From Balanoglossus misakiensis (Eukaryota > Hemichordata): DNA of 64,000 bases. The stretch is from assembly GCA_040954595.2 (NCBI GenBank), contig CM082579.2, positions 11,160,001 through 11,224,000 of the forward strand. Reading direction: 5' to 3'. Shown in pieces: positions 29,139 through 48,472 of the stretch (position 1 is the first letter of the stretch; every line of letters begins with the position of its first letter). The position numbers were made by a program, and so were the translations under genes. The notes beneath the pieces were generated by a model. That model was not told the origin of the DNA, ran no database searches, and was given only the letters and a program-made list of their open reading frames with translations.

Positions 29139-32100
29139 ATGGCTGATCAAAGAACCGATAGTCACGGAGCCAACACTGTTGGTAGTCAGGATGCAGGAAA
29201 ACAAGCGATAGTTTTGCAGTCATTACTGCTTGCAGAAGAAAACTTGTCCCATGCGAATTTTGGCAAAGCGTTTGCACATTATTTGCTGGTGCTGAAATTG
29301 GCCCCCGAGATGGCAAAGATGATCAGAAAAAACTTCAATCTCGCCCTTCGGGAGTGGACTAATATTCTGGAGGATCGCGGTCATATGAATAATCTGTTTG
29401 AATGCTATGAACAAGCACTTGAATTAGATGCTGATAATGAAATCATCCTCAACGACATGGGTACTACTTTGTTCAGGTAAGCATTGGAGGAATGGACTGG
29501 GGTGAACGAGTAACATTGATGTTGTTATTTAATTGGGGGGGGGGGGGGGTGCTGAGGGGCTAGGTGATTGGGGTATACCAATTTTCCGTTGTTCAGCCAC
29601 TGTTGCACCAAATTTTCTGTTCTATTGCCATTTTTACTACTTTGTGCTGAAGGGCATTGTAGAAGAGAAAAGTGTGGACACTGAGGGCGCTGTCTATAGA
29701 AAATGACATTTCTGCAATTTTTTCCAGTGCTGGTCACTATCACCTTCTTTCATGGAAGCAACATAGTCCCTGGATCTGTGTTTTGTAAAAATGCATGGTA
29801 ATCATGGCAACAGATTCTATATTGTCATGTAATCCACTAGTTCAACAAATATGCATACATACATACATGTGTGTACGTATGTGACCCTTGAAACTGAAGT
29901 TTCTAATATTTTGCATTTTGTAGGCTCGGATTCAAAGATGAAGCTGCATCATGTTTTAGAAAAGCTCTGCGTATAAATTGCTGCTTTGTAGAAGCCAAAG
30001 AAAACCTGAACAATGCATCTTCTGCTTTGGTGGAAAGATGGAATTTCCGAATGTTAAACGACCTATGCAGAAACCAAGCTTACAAGACAAGTATTGAGAA
30101 AGCCATTAGTGACGGCCATGACAATGTATTGGACATTGGTGCTGGAACATCAATATTAAGGTGTGCATAGATCTAAATGATTAACTTTGGTTAAAATTCT
30201 TGGATAAATTTGAGAATTCATTATGTTGGTGTGTGTCTACACAAAACCATTGCATACTCAAATTGTGACTAAAATAATTAAAAACTTTGTTATTATTAGC
30301 ATAAATTTATGATGACTCAAAAAGACTACCCGGTAGATCTGTGTTGTATCATAGCTATAGTAATATTGATTAATTAAAATATGTTATAGTATGTTTGCAG
30401 TTGAGGCCGGAGCCAAACATGTCTATGCCTGTGAAATGTCCAAGACAATGTATCAGCTTGCCAGAGATGTTCTTGTAACAAACCACATGTCAGATAAAGT
30501 GGTGCTGATGAATATGAAATCTACTGATATGGTAATACCCAGAGATCTGCCGGAAAAGTAAGTGTATTACGATCACACATCAACAGAATAACCACTCACT
30601 TTTTCAGTGACGTAACCCTTTCATCCACCATGGTTCAGTCCAAGCCCATTGTTTTCTATGGTAAGGTTGGACCTCTAAAGAGGGAACTGGGGGTGAAAGG
30701 GTTAAGGGGTCCACAATAAACTTTGAAAGCAAGATGGTTTCTATCAAATCACAAATAACAGTAATACCTTTAAAAGTTTTTCCCTGTGCCTAAATATCAG
30801 CACAGGAGAGTTTATTACTAATGTAGCGAGGACATGCTTTCTAAAATGCATTGTTTTTTAAAAAATTCCTTTGCCAGAAATTTCAGTAATTGTCACATGA
30901 ATAATGATTTGACCAGAACACGCTCATGCTTTTCTTTCATCGCAGGGTATCATTGGTTGTCACGGAGACCATGGATGCAGGATTGTTTGGTGAGGGTATT
31001 CTGGAGACATTACGTCATGCATGGCAGCATTTACTTTCCAAATATGAAGTATGTATATAGTCATTCTATTAGTCAATCCATCCATGTTGTCTGAATGCCT
31101 ATTCTGTGTGTCCACATTGAGTGATTTGAAGAAAATATCTAAAAAACTTGTCTATAGTCATATTAATACACAATAGTATGCGTACCAGTAACAAAACATA
31201 ATGCATACTTTGATATTATTCTTACAGTGCAATGGTAAAGTGATTCCCAGAAGTGCTACTGTGTTTGCTCAAATCATAGAATGTGATGAAATCAGAATAC
31301 AACATAGGTCGGTATAGTGAATAGACAATTGTGACGTGTGTGTCAGTTGTTTGGTGCAGTGAAGATCTCTCTCCTCTCTTCCCCTCCAACCATCCCCTCA
31401 CCCCCATTCTCTCCCTCTGTCTCTCTCCCTCTTTGTCTCTGCCTCTGTGTGTGTCAGTGTGCCCTGTTAGCCCACATGATGTACCACTGACTCAACAAAC
31501 TCGCTGGTGACTCAAGAAATTATCCTCATTACATGCAACGGTATAGCGCTGATTCAGGGAAATTTCTAGAAATCCTCAAATTGACACAAAGCTTTTAAAA
31601 AATTGTTTATGTAAGAGAGCACACTGGTGTGTATTATTAGTATAGTAGTTTTGCTTACCACCGACATCTGGCTGTGTGTGGCTGGCAGGTGGCATAGACA
31701 TGCATATTATGTACCCGGCAAGATGTACAAAACTGTATGTATTCACACGGGACAATTATTATGTGCCTCGTGGTTGCTGATTACATGGAGTCGTGTCATT
31801 TTCTTCACACATGTATGGTCCCATTTGAATCTTATTTTCAGAAACTGTAGTTTGCTATTTTCAGTCTCTTCTTTTCAATCATCAGGGTATTCCATAATCA
31901 AGTTGGTAACTTGAGACTAAACTGTGATGTTGTCAGTGCCAGTATGGCTGTGCAGTGTGGCCTGAGTGAAGAGAAAACAGAACCATACAGTACTGAAATC
32001 CTCTCTCAAATAGGCAGTGGATATCGCCCGCTTACACAAGTCTTCCAAGCTATCTCGGTAGATTTTAATAATCCTCAGGTATGTAGTTTGCCATCATTCA

Positions 32101-35100
32101 TCAAGTTGTATCAGGGACTACCACAGACGAGATTCTTCTGATAACGTTCTTCATCTTGTCTCTTAACTGTTTGCACCAGTTTTTTTTTCCCAGTAGAGAG
32201 TTCAAACGAGAAATGCATCACAGTGAATGCTTTGCTAACTCTGATTAATGTCAAACTGTATCATGAAACTGACTGGTGCATATTTAAATTCCTCTTGAAA
32301 ATTAATTGATTGGATTCAAAATTGTGGCACTGTGCCTTTAATTGTGATATCAATAAAAATCTGCAAAACATCTGATGGGGTCTCTCATTCTTAGTCATCT
32401 TGTTTCGAAATATAGTCATAAATCATAAAAAATATTTTAAAAATGCAGATAGCAGGTTCTGCAGCTCTGATTGTGATATACAGAATTGTGAAATCTTGTT
32501 TTTAAAAACAAGTACCTGTCTTTGGTAATTGGGTTCTCATTTAGATTGTCATTCCTGATTGGTTCTGCAACTCTGTCATTTTCTCTGTGCAGATGTTGTG
32601 TTCATCTCTGCCCTGTGGACCAGATGTTCACCATATTGTACCAGTCACAAAAAGTGGACGTCTTGATGCCATCGTAGCATGGTTTACATTACATCTAGAT
32701 GACTCGTGTCAACTCAGCACATCACCAGGTGATAACAGCTGTTGGGAGCAAGCTGTCTTTGCTATCCATCCAAATCAATATTCCAGTGGTATGTACAAAA
32801 TGATATTAGTAGAATCTGTGGCATAATAGTTGAAGTGCAGAATTTGAACATAGCTCTGTACAAACAAGACCATCATGTGTATAAATGTCCACGAATATAC
32901 TGGTATGTTTATATGAATGTGCATGTTACATTGCAACTCTGTCACCTGACTTGACCAATGTCTTGTGTCCACAGAATGTTGAGCATGGGATGTTTCAGTT
33001 GTCAAAACACAGGGAACTCTTCCTCCTTGTTTGTAGCACATATGTGTGTGTGTGTGTGTGTGTGTATGTGTTGTTGTTGTAGTAGTCAGTTTAAACTACA
33101 TTCCCATTTTGTGCCATTATGGGCTCTTCCTCCTTGTTTGTAGTGTGTGTGTTTGTGTTTGTTTGTTATTGATTAATGTAATAAATGGAAAAAATATGTT
33201 TGTTTGTTTGTTTCTTTGTTGACAGGTTAGGGTACATTCAATGGTTAGAGTTTGGGTTAAGTGTTAGGGTTGGGGTTGTTTGTGCCATGAACTCGTGTAC
33301 CTTTTGCCATCATTTGTGTTGATGTTTTTTTATGTTATAAGTTACATGTATATCTTGGTCTGCTTATTTAAATACATTATCTGATCTCAAATTTTTAAAT
33401 ATTATAAATTTGTATATTCAGAATGTAAACATATGACCCAACAGGTACTGGAAAAGTTCAAGTGGGGGATAGAATATCAGTGCATGCAGCTTGCAGAAAC
33501 GATCATCTCAGTTTACGTGTCAGTGAAGTTACAAGTCAAATGGAAGATTCTATCAACTGTCATCATGATAGGCCACGTCAAAGTGCAGATGAAGATGTTT
33601 CCCAAATGAACAGAAGTCACATGGATGCCAAAACACAAGAAGCCAGCCATTCTGACAGAACAAACCCAAGTGCAAGTCGCGCTGATGGGAAGAATACAGA
33701 GAGTCCTGAAGCTTTTGTTTTATCATCCGAAGAAATCAGCAGGATTAACGATGGGAAATACCAGAATATGCTGTATGAAGTCATAACATGTGTTCTGGAG
33801 AGACATAAAAGTCGTGCTAACACCGTTGGCGATCATGTGACTAATTATCATCAAGGTGAAGCATTATGGAAGGAACCCAAAGATGTGGTTGCCATGGATA
33901 TTGCCTCAAGTTTCTCTCTGGCTGGACTCTATGTTGCTAAGACGGGTGTTACTAAGGTGTTTGTACCGAAGGTGACTGGGGACTGCAAAGAAGTTTTACA
34001 GTTCATCGCTGGGAGTAATGGAATCGATGATGAAACTGTTGAATATTGTGAAATTCCAGAAGACACCAAGGCGCATCTCTTAATGGCAGATGTAATAGAC
34101 AGCAGTGGAATGTTTAGACAGAGAGTCTTAGAAGACATTGCTATGGCAAAGTAAGTGTGATAATAAGGGTTTGGTCTTTGGTGGGTACATGTACCTCAGA
34201 TCTGTCAATTTCACAGTTCACACAAAATACTTGCATTCAGGGTTGATTTGGAAACATCATTGGGGTAAATTAGAGTCTAGTCACTCTCTCAAGGAGTCTT
34301 TGCTTTACAGTCCAGTTCAGACTGCTCTGATAAAACCACAAAATCAGGAATCTAGTTCTGCTACACTTGCAGGCACATTGCAACGTATTTGAATGTAGTC
34401 AGAATGAAAATTCTGATGTGGAAATAATTCATGAAAAGATACAGAAAGTATTTTGTTATGGACTGTTTCGGATACCTACTACTGACTTTTGTGTGTCTTC
34501 TACGTCAACATGATATTTGCAGAGTTTTTTTTAAAATGTATGAGACAAATATTGAAAGTTGTTCTGGCTAATACAATCATTCTGTTGTTTCTTACAGAAG
34601 CAGTCTACGTACGAATGGCACAGTGATGCCATGTGGAGTAACCATCAATGCAATGTGCATACATTCAGCTAGTTTACAGCGAGATAGCTGTGTTAGTGAT
34701 CAAAGGACACTCGGTCTACGCATTGCTCCATTCATTAACATGTTTCAGGTGAGATTGCCATTGGTATCATAATGAACAAAGCCATCAAAGATAAAACCGA
34801 CGAACCAACCAAGTGATGTTGACATCACTCATAAGCTGATCAACGGATGACCAACAGTGCCATTGTCTATATCCCTAATGCTACTGGGTGTCATACCTGT
34901 TTAGAGTGTCAAGTCCCTTAAAATACGTACTAGTATTTGCCACTTTTTCTTCTGAAACGTATTTTGACTGTCTTGGCATGGCTCTCATACATACTCAGAC
35001 ACACTTGGCAGTCTGAGTCCCCTATAAAATGTACCAAATCGCACTGGTTTGGTTTGAGGGTTTTGTATAGACACTTGGCAGCCTAACAGGCCTGGGAGTC

Positions 35101-35645
35101 AGGATTCTAGGCACCCTGGAAATCAAACCAGTTTCAACTGACTTGGCAGCATTAGGGATACATATAAAACACCAACCATCTGACTGACAGTGCTTTGTAG
35201 ACTTCCGTTGACTATAGTTTTGAGATGTTGCATGTTGATAGCAGATCCAGTTAACATTGAACTTGCTTGTGATTTCTTTCAGACATCCATTCATCTTGGC
35301 ATTGATATGTCAACATTACCGTACCAGAAAGTCACTGATGAATTCCAAGTGATGGATTTAGATCTGACCTGTAATACAGCACCAGACACCGAGTCACCAC
35401 CACTGTACTTAGGAAATACACAGACTATCAATGTGTCCTGCCTTCACAACTCATCAATCACAGCCATTTTATTCTGGTTCAATATACATCTAGATCAACA
35501 TCACACAATATGTACCGCTGACAGGGAGACTCACTGGAAACAGGCAGCGGTTGTCATGGAAACCCCTGTTGAAGTGTGCAAAGGACAGACTCTTCAAATT
35601 AGAGCTACACTTAAAAACAGTTACTTAGATATCACAGTAACTTAA
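29139..35645 (+). CDS. PRMT9: Protein arginine N-methyltransferase 9
   Basis: Ten exons join without a frame break: 29139-29476, 29924-30160, 30390-30557, 30946-31048, 31228-31307, 31886-32078, 32593-32788, 33445-34150, 34598-34748 and 35283-35645. The product has 844 residues, essentially the human length. The N-terminus has TPR-like helices ([47 protein letters not shown]). The catalytic Rossmann domain has motif [12 protein letters not shown] (181-191), the post-I segment [18 protein letters not shown] and the double-E loop [12 protein letters not shown] (E255, E264). A second, degenerate methyltransferase-like half follows, including [13 protein letters not shown] and [15 protein letters not shown] near the end. 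In human, PRMT9 symmetrically dimethylates splicing factor SF3B2. One oddity is Ser at the last glycine of motif I (GAGTS in place of GAGTG). ATG at 29139 (ACGATGG context) is preferred over the in-frame ATG at 29100. AATAAA follows about 400 bases after the stop. Confidence 0.96.
29535..29549. repeat. Poly-G tract
   Basis: About fifteen consecutive G just inside intron 1 of PRMT9, some 60 bases after the donor. Confidence 0.8.
30613..30705. mobile_element. 92-bp MITE, TAACCCTTTCA family, copy 1
   Basis: TAACCCTTTCA at the left is inverted as TGAAAGGGTTA at the right. The interior includes ACCATGGTTC and CCTCTAAAGAGGGAA. The copy at 59579-59672 shares the ends and interior in inverted order. 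It sits in intron 3 of PRMT9. Confidence 0.75.
34870..35160 (+). mobile_element. About 290-bp MITE, TATCCCTAATGCT family, copy 1
   Basis: The ends are an inverted pair (TATCCCTAATGCTACTGGGT and GGCAGCATTAGGGATA). The interior repeats the motif ACACTTGGCAG. It matches the copy at 41812-42107 over its full length in the opposite orientation. It occupies most of PRMT9 intron 9. Confidence 0.85.
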
Positions 35646-36046
35646 AAGTTAAATTACTTAAGTCCTTTTGAACCATGAAGCTATCAATCATAAGTGTCAA
35701 AAACACTGAACTGGCCACCAACTGACAATCATGTGTTTGACTTTCTGTTTCACAGTCAATAATTTATGCATGAAAGTTGTGTGAACTCATTGTCAAGTTT
35801 ACTTCAACACGGACTTTCACGCAAACAGGACTTGGTTGTTTTTTGCCCGGAGATGAGATGAATAACTCTTATGGTAACTCTAAAAACTCCTGTAGTTTCC
35901 GAAGCATACAGTGATTATGCAGGTGCATGTTGTCAGCATCAGCTATGTCTGCAATTGAAACTGCTGAATGGATTGGAAACAGGTATTGTTTATGTGACAC
36001 CTTAATTTTGAGGAAGGCGAAAATATGTTTTTAGTTTCAAACAAAA

Positions 36047-36052
36047 AATAAA
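36047..36052 (+). terminator. Polyadenylation signal AATAAA of PRMT9
   Basis: AATAAA 402 bases after the PRMT9 stop codon, followed by GT-rich sequence. Confidence 0.55.
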
Positions 36053-36436
36053 GTACAATGCACACTATTTGTTTACAAAAGTATTTTATTATCCTGTTCA
36101 TAAGTTGTAATGAATATTATGGTACACAGAAGTCTCAGAACGTTGACTGAACAAGTACACTGGTAAAAAATAGTTCCAACATAAAGACACAAGGAATGAT
36201 TTAAAAATATAAATAGATTTGGTCTTTATAATAAATATTAATTATAAATTGTGAAAAAAAAGCTCTCACCATGTTCAAAAAGTATGGCAGTTTACGGTCA
36301 GCACTTGCGAGGATAATTTTTTTGGCCACTGAGACAAGATTTCTCCATTTATTACCATTGTATACCAAAAAAATTTAAACAAGTGTTTACTTTGCTGCAA
36401 GGGCAGCATGTCATAAAACTAAAACCACACAGAAAA

Positions 36437-36647
36437 TACTGCAAAACACTTTATTTTCGCGAGCAATAAATTTTCGCAAAATACGTGAGAGCCAAAATAG
36501 CGTGAAAATAAAAAGTTGCGTAAATTGTTTTTGAAGATAATGATGCAGTGAATGAAATAAGAGAACGCGAAAATTAATACTTGCGAAAAAGTGGCCTCTC
36601 TCGATATCACGAAAATTTCAACTCGCGAAAATAAAGTGTTTTACAGT
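36437..36647. mobile_element. CTGTAAAACAC palindromic MITE, copy 1
   Basis: The left end TACTGCAAAACACTTTATTT plus TCGCGAG is matched by the inverted right end CTCGCGAAAATAAAGTGTTT plus TACAGT. It is about 210 bp long. The interior motifs AGAGCCAAAATAGCGTGAAA, GCAGTGAATGAAATAAGAGA and GTGGCCTCTCTCGATATC recur in the other copies. It lies between the PRMT9 and TMEM184C 3' ends. Confidence 0.92.
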
Positions 36648-36809
36648 TTGCTTCCCCTTAATACTGAAGAGCAGTGAATACCTCATCTTGTAAATGGGCG
36701 TATTTGCCTGTTGGATGATGGATAAAAAAAAAAAAATACCCAATTCTCTTTTGTAACAAACATGGCCCTTTAAGAAATTAACAATAACTACAAATTTTAC
36801 TGTAAATTC

Positions 36810-37099
36810 CAATCTTACAATCAGATGTAAGGTTTGCTCAATCTTTACCTTTGCTGATTCTTTGCTCTTCTGGTCTTGGATGTTGGCCACAGATGCTTGT
36901 ACATCTGAGAGAAGAGAACAGCTAAGACAGAGAACACAACAGGTTTGCCATTGTGATGCCAGGTCAGTCCAACTACCGTTCGTGATTCTAGATGGTGAAA
37001 TGTACGTCAAAACTTTGAGATGGGCAAGAACAGAACAGCCAAAATGATCAACAAAGGTAAAGACACTGCCTAACACTACATCTAATTTTAATCAGATTG
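36810..37099. mobile_element. Palindromic repeat, ATCTGATTAAAATCAGAT family, copy 2
   Basis: The right end ACTACATCTAATTTTAATCA plus GATTG is the inverse of the left end of the 16409 copy, and the left end has CTTACAATCAGATGTAAGG. The interior again contains GAACAGAACAGCC and AAAGGTAAAGAC stretches seen near 16540-16570. Confidence 0.6.
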
Positions 37100-37634
37100 A
37101 AATGAATATATTCTGACTTTTGACAATTTTTAACAAATCATTCTGTATTTGAACAATCTGACCAGCAGTTCAAATTTCAGCCTTAACATCAGAGTTTCTG
37201 TTCTAACTTCCATGCAAGTGGTGTCTGTCATAGCAGTGTTGTATTATTCCACATACTGGTAGTGGAAACACTTAGCTCTATGCTCTTGCTGGTTTGTGTA
37301 ACGATTGTAAAGTATAAAAACACCAGGAAATTTTTGTTTGGTCATTTATGACCAATTTTGTCACTTTTGAACTCTACTTTTCAATTGACATTTCTGTGGT
37401 AAAACTGTGCCCCTTCATATCCACATTTTGACTTCCCCAAACTCCTGCTTTTCAAATTATTCTTCATAAATTTACATACAAATTTGAAAATCCAAGGAGA
37501 GTCCAGTAACTGGATATTAAAGGAGACAATGGGAAAGAGGAAAGTTTGAGATGGAGTAAGAAACAAAAGTTTGTGATCTTTGATTCTTCGACTTCCCATT
37601 ACCACTGCAAATATCCCCCCATCACTTGTTGTCT

Positions 37635-43517
<5,883 letters not shown>

Positions 43518-44145
43518 GTAATTAGCTATAACACCTTTTTACCGTAATCAAAACATTACGGTGTGTTGTCAAGATAAACATGTTACTGACTGTCTGTGCT
43601 TAGTGTCAGTGTCACTCAGCAACATAATTTCTGAGAATCCTGGTGGCTGTGTTTTGCCCGCTGTGGTTTTACCTGATTTTGTTGATTCAAGCCACTAAAT
43701 CAGTAAAAAATACTCGAGTTTCGACGTTGAAGCTATACAGGGCAACACATGGTGCCACAGCATAGTGCTGCAGTGATGCAAAAAGCAAAACAAAACAAAT
43801 TTTCTGTTGGTTTCAATTTAATATAGTTTAACCCATATGAAATGTGTTAATTCGCAAGTTTGAATACTTTCACGTAAACTCATTGCAAACGCCCACAATG
43901 CATGTACATCATGTATACTCTGTTTTCCTTCGAATTTTGGGTACATTTGGCACTATGTTATGTTTCATATTTGCTGATGTTGCAATTTTAGAGGTCAGTC
44001 TCTTCGGATATGTTGCCATTTTCTTTAACATTGCTGAGGTTTGTAATCTGTTTATCTATATTTTTTATGGTCTAACAAAGACAATGGTAAAGTGTAGGGT
44101 TCACTAGGTCCTAGTAGGATAAACACGTTTATTTGCTTTTGTAGC

Positions 44146-47100
44146 ATGGAATGCCAATCGGGGAGACAAGATAGAAGTGGAGACACTCAAAGAGGTGGAT
44201 TGAGGGCAATCAAGAAATACCACGATGAAGCATTTGCTGCAATACAACTGGCATTGACACAAGATGAACAGGGCCATAGAGACAATGCAATCACTTTCTA
44301 CTTGACTGGTCTAAAAAGTCTGGAAAGGGGTTTAGCAGTACCAAGTAATGGAGTGGAGTGTACTGGAGAACACTGGGATCATGCCAGAAGTATGCAGAAG
44401 AAAATGAGAAAGACATTGCAGCAGATGAAATCGAGGGTTGAATCTCTGGAGTTGGAGATTGCTGGAGCGTCCCGACAAGACGGCAGTTACAGTCAGCATA
44501 GGGTTCATCAACTGGAGGCAGATGCAGCTTTAGGTGATAGTATCCTCAGTGACCTGGAATCTCCTCCGTCTTATGCTGAATCTGAAGCTAATGCTGAAGA
44601 GGTGCTGTGTATCGGCCAAGGAGTGCAGATTTATTTTCTGAATTCACACGGTCATGTTAGCGCACCAAGTTCTCCCGGACCTCTGCGCATCTTTCGTTTT
44701 CTCAATCAGGAAACTACAGATAACCCCTTACAGCCACCAGCATTTATCCAAGTTGATGATTGGGTGTATCCATTGATACCAAACCAATCTCCTGCTTTGA
44801 AGAGTCTAGATGGATCCTATCTATTCCCAGATGTCAATTCACCTGAACCAAACTCGTATATTGGATTAATACTATCCCCAGATGTACCAAGGTAAGAATC
44901 ACATTAAGAAATAGCCAATGCTAAACACAGACCTGTGTGAATTAATTGTCCTAATTCCCTCATAATTGGTTTAGTTATTTCTGTATTATCATACCACGCT
45001 AGTTCAGTAACACATTTCACTTTCTGGGATAATTTCACTACATGTAGTGCTTATCATTAATATAAAATACTTTGAGACTGCACATCACCTTCTGCAAGAA
45101 TTGGAGACTTTTGAAAGAAACTATGGAAGTGCAAGAAAATACTTTGCATCAATATGAAAATGGCACACAACATATGACATTCATAAGACCAATCATAGTG
45201 CAGGAAACAGATGAGCTGTTTTACATCATCTAATAATGGACAACTGAACCACTCAGCTCTCAAATGTATTTGTTTATGAACTAAAAGTTATTATTGCACA
45301 ACATTTTCTGAATTGAAAAGATTGTATTCATGCTTGAAAGTTGAATGGTGGCAAATTTAATCCTGCAGTATTCAAATCTAGAATCAATATGTGCTTTTTC
45401 ATCGTGATTTGTAGAATTCAGAGAGAAATGTTGGAGGATATGTTGACATCCTTGGCTGCAATGAGAGTTCAGAGACCAGAGAGACCATCAATGACAGGCA
45501 GACCAACAACAAGAACAACAGCATCCTCTTTACTGCCTCAGAGTTCAACACAAGCAAGACCTCCCACTGCAACCGCAGCCACACCCCAGGCCACACCCCA
45601 AGTCATGCCACTGAATACAAATCAAACCAACCAAAACAAAGCTGTGGTCGTACCCCTGGACACAAGGCAGAACAAACAGCCCCGCAGTGCTCTTGATGAC
45701 TCTGATGAGGAAGAGGAAGATGAGAAAAACTTATCACAATGGAGTCAAACAATCTCAAAAGGTCTTAGCATAGGTATGTCCAGGACCAAGGTGGTATCCA
45801 GCTCATAGCCTTGTCATGTCTTTGGCTGTATGACTTGTATGTCGCTACAGCAGTACTATTTTTGCGTATTTGTTCACTGAACAACATTTCACTAAGTTCA
45901 TGAATGGATGGAAAAAAATGAACATTTGCATAGGTAAAATGGTCCAAAGTTAGCATTACTACAGTGGAGATACCATGATATGGCATGCTATATGCCTTTC
46001 CATACAATACACACAGGGTTCAAAGTTTGTTTGACCTGTCATCTATGGTTCAAGAATGGGGTCTCACCCTGACTTCACCGACATTACTCATAGCCATTTC
46101 AGTAGACTCAATGCTCAGTCTAAAACAGGACAAGTAATTGACTTATTTAATTTGTGTAGGTGCCAGTGGACTCTCATCAGGACTTGTGAAAGGTGCATCT
46201 GTACTCAGTGTCTGGGTTCAAAAAGGAGCTGGTAAATTACGTGAACAAATAACACCAGTGGATAAACCAGTTGAAATTGATTCCAAATATCAGAAAGGTG
46301 CAGAATATGCCAAGAAAGCCACCGGAGTAGCTGTTACGGTAATCCAAAACATCTTCTTTCATCTTGGTCTGTAGCGTGGTGTGCTATCAATTTTTTTATC
46401 GTCTGATACAGAACGCACAATTCTGACATGGTCTGGATAAAATAGCAATACATTTTCTTGCAGTGGGTGCCATCTTTAAGAGTTCAGCGGGATTTTAACA
46501 CAATAGAGCCAGCTGGCATAAGTTTCCAAGAAGTTATGATTAATTTTTTTTAACATTTATGTAAGAAGAATTGCACTGATTCTTTCAACTGGTGTTTTGT
46601 ATGTTGTGTATACTGTACTGTGGAGGGGGTGGGGGTTGTTTCACTTCAGCAGAGTCTACTAGTACTGTTGTACTTTCTTCATTGACGCTGGTGCAGTGGG
46701 AAGGTTTTTAGTTGAGCAGGAGTCAAATTTGGTACATTTGTTGTATGTACATCAATTCTTGCTATTGTCTACTTTGATGGAAATTAATGTAAAAATAAAA
46801 TAGTTGAATGATTGTACGATCTCAATCTTTGATTTTACAATCTGTACATTTTGTGTTTTGTAGGTGAGCAAATATGTAGTGGATATTGTTTGTGATGTCA
46901 GTAAGAAAATCGCCCACGATGTTGGACCTGTCGTCAGGAGAGAAGGAGAGAAATTTTTACCGGAATCCTGGCAGAGTTCAAATGGTGAAAGCAATGATAC
47001 CATTGATGGTGTTATACATGTTGCGGCCTCTGGCTTCAAAGGTGAGAGAGGCCTGAAGTGCTTACGGCCATCACAGGCTAGTCTGTCTTTGTATAGACTT

Positions 47101-48472
47101 GTAATACACCCATTGCTAATCTGATGAATGGAAATGTGGTACTGTAAAACACTTTTTTTTCGCGAGTTAAAATTTTCGCGATATCGAGAGAGGCCGCTGT
47201 TTCACGAGTATTAATTTTCGCGTTCTCTTATTTCATTCACTGCATCGTTATCTTCAATAAAAAATTTACGCGACTTTTTATTTTCACGCTATTTTGGCTC
47301 TCGGGTATTTCGTGAAAATTTATTGCTCTCGTGAAAATAAAGTGTTTTACAGTATTTGAGCCATGGGTCTTGTGTCCCAGTATATACTACCCACAAACAG
47401 TTGTTACCGCAGTATTTCATGAATATGCACCACGATAATTTCCGTATCTTTTATTTGTAGAAGTCAAAAACGAAACAGGAAGTGGTATTTCGGGAGTGAC
47501 ATTTTCAAATGTACTACACTTCCAGTATAGAGTGAACATATGTGTTTGTGAGATTCACAATGGATGTATTGCAGAATTTACTTGATACAGTCACGTTTGT
47601 GCCAATATTATAAATGCACAAAGCAGACACTGAATGATTAACGCGGTGGTGATGAGTTTCATTTGAAAACTGGATGTACATGGCAGAATGATGGATATAG
47701 TGTCAGGTTTCATTTCTTTGTCATTTTGGAATGAATTTTTGACATCTATATGTTGCAGGTATTGGCACCATATTTCTAGGATTAGAACAAGCTGCCAAAA
47801 TTTTGGCAAAGAATGTCTCTGAAGCAACAGTTGAAACAGTGGACTACAAGTAAGAAAACAATCTGTGTTTGTATGTGCATCTTTAGAAAATGTGCAAACC
47901 AGATGAACACAGCAATGTCCATGGGCAGCCGTGGCTGAACTTTATCTTTCGTAAATGTACATGTTGCGAAAATCCAAGTTGTACCTGAAACCCCTAGTGC
48001 TAAAAAATGGTTTAATTCTAACACATGATAGTGAGTGCAATGTCGTTATATCATGCTTGCCCAAGAGATATTGATGATGGCTGAGGTGGGCAAGAGTCTC
48101 TCTCACCTGTGCAATATGCTTCATGTACCACAGGACAAAGTGTCAGTATGTTGGGTATAATATCTTTAATCCCCTGTTATTTGTCATTTGTTTTGTGACA
48201 GATATGGCCAAGAAGCAGCCAAAGTAACAAGTGATGGCCTCGCAGCTGGCGTCAATGTGGGTCTAACGTATACCGCTTATAGACAGCTGGGATTGAAGGC
48301 AATAGCCAAGAGAGCAGCAACAGACACAGGGGCTGCAGCGGTCAATGATTACAGAACGGCGGCCAACAAAGCCAAGAAAGAAGAAAGTGAACTTTCAAAG
48401 AATAGTAATGATACTCAATGTAGTTACAGTGGGGTTCAGATGTCAAAACTGAAGCATTTAGATGATACATAG
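44146..48472 (+). CDS. SPART: Spartin (SPG20)
   Basis: Six coding exons, 44146-44891, 45415-45773, 46160-46338, 46864-47041, 47759-47849 and 48202-48472, join to 607 residues (human 666). The N-terminal MIT domain (about residues 20-100) reads IKKYHDEAFAAIQLALTQDE and NAITFYLTGLKSLERGL. A PPSY motif (140-143) in SPPSYAES can bind WW domains of NEDD4-family ligases. The segment PPAFIQVDDWVYPLIPNQSP (about 197-216) matches the conserved spartin region around the human LC3/ubiquitin-related motif. A Thr/Gln/Pro-rich linker and an acidic DDSDEEEEDEK patch follow. The C-terminal senescence domain includes GASGLSSGLVKGASVLSVW, GAGKLREQITPVDKPVEID and SEATVETVDYKYGQEA. In mammals spartin acts at lipid droplets, endosomes and the cytokinetic midbody, and its loss causes Troyer syndrome. 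A noncoding first exon precedes the start. AATAAA lies at 48755-48760. Confidence 0.96.
47140..47354. mobile_element. CTGTAAAACAC palindromic MITE, copy 2
   Basis: TACTGTAAAACACTTTTTTT plus TCGCGAG on the left and AAAATAAAGTGTTTTACAGTA on the right form the inverted ends, with TA at both outer borders. It lies in SPART intron 4 and is opposite in orientation to the 36437 copy, judged by the GGCCTCTCTCGATATC and GCAGTGAATGAAATAAGAGA interior. Confidence 0.92.

Larger units (their letters stand above)
35646..37634. other. Tail-to-tail intergenic region between PRMT9 and TMEM184C
   Basis: About 2 kb between convergent stop codons. It contains the PRMT9 polyadenylation signal (36047-36052), a full copy of the CTGTAAAACAC palindromic MITE (36437-36647) and a palindromic-repeat copy (36810-37099). 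A 152-codon minus-strand frame at 36618-37076 lies across these two repeats and is not considered a gene. Confidence 0.65.

Noticed and set aside
36618-37076. 152-codon minus-strand frame between PRMT9 and TMEM184C
   Set aside because: It spans the end of one MITE and most of another repeat; no domain.
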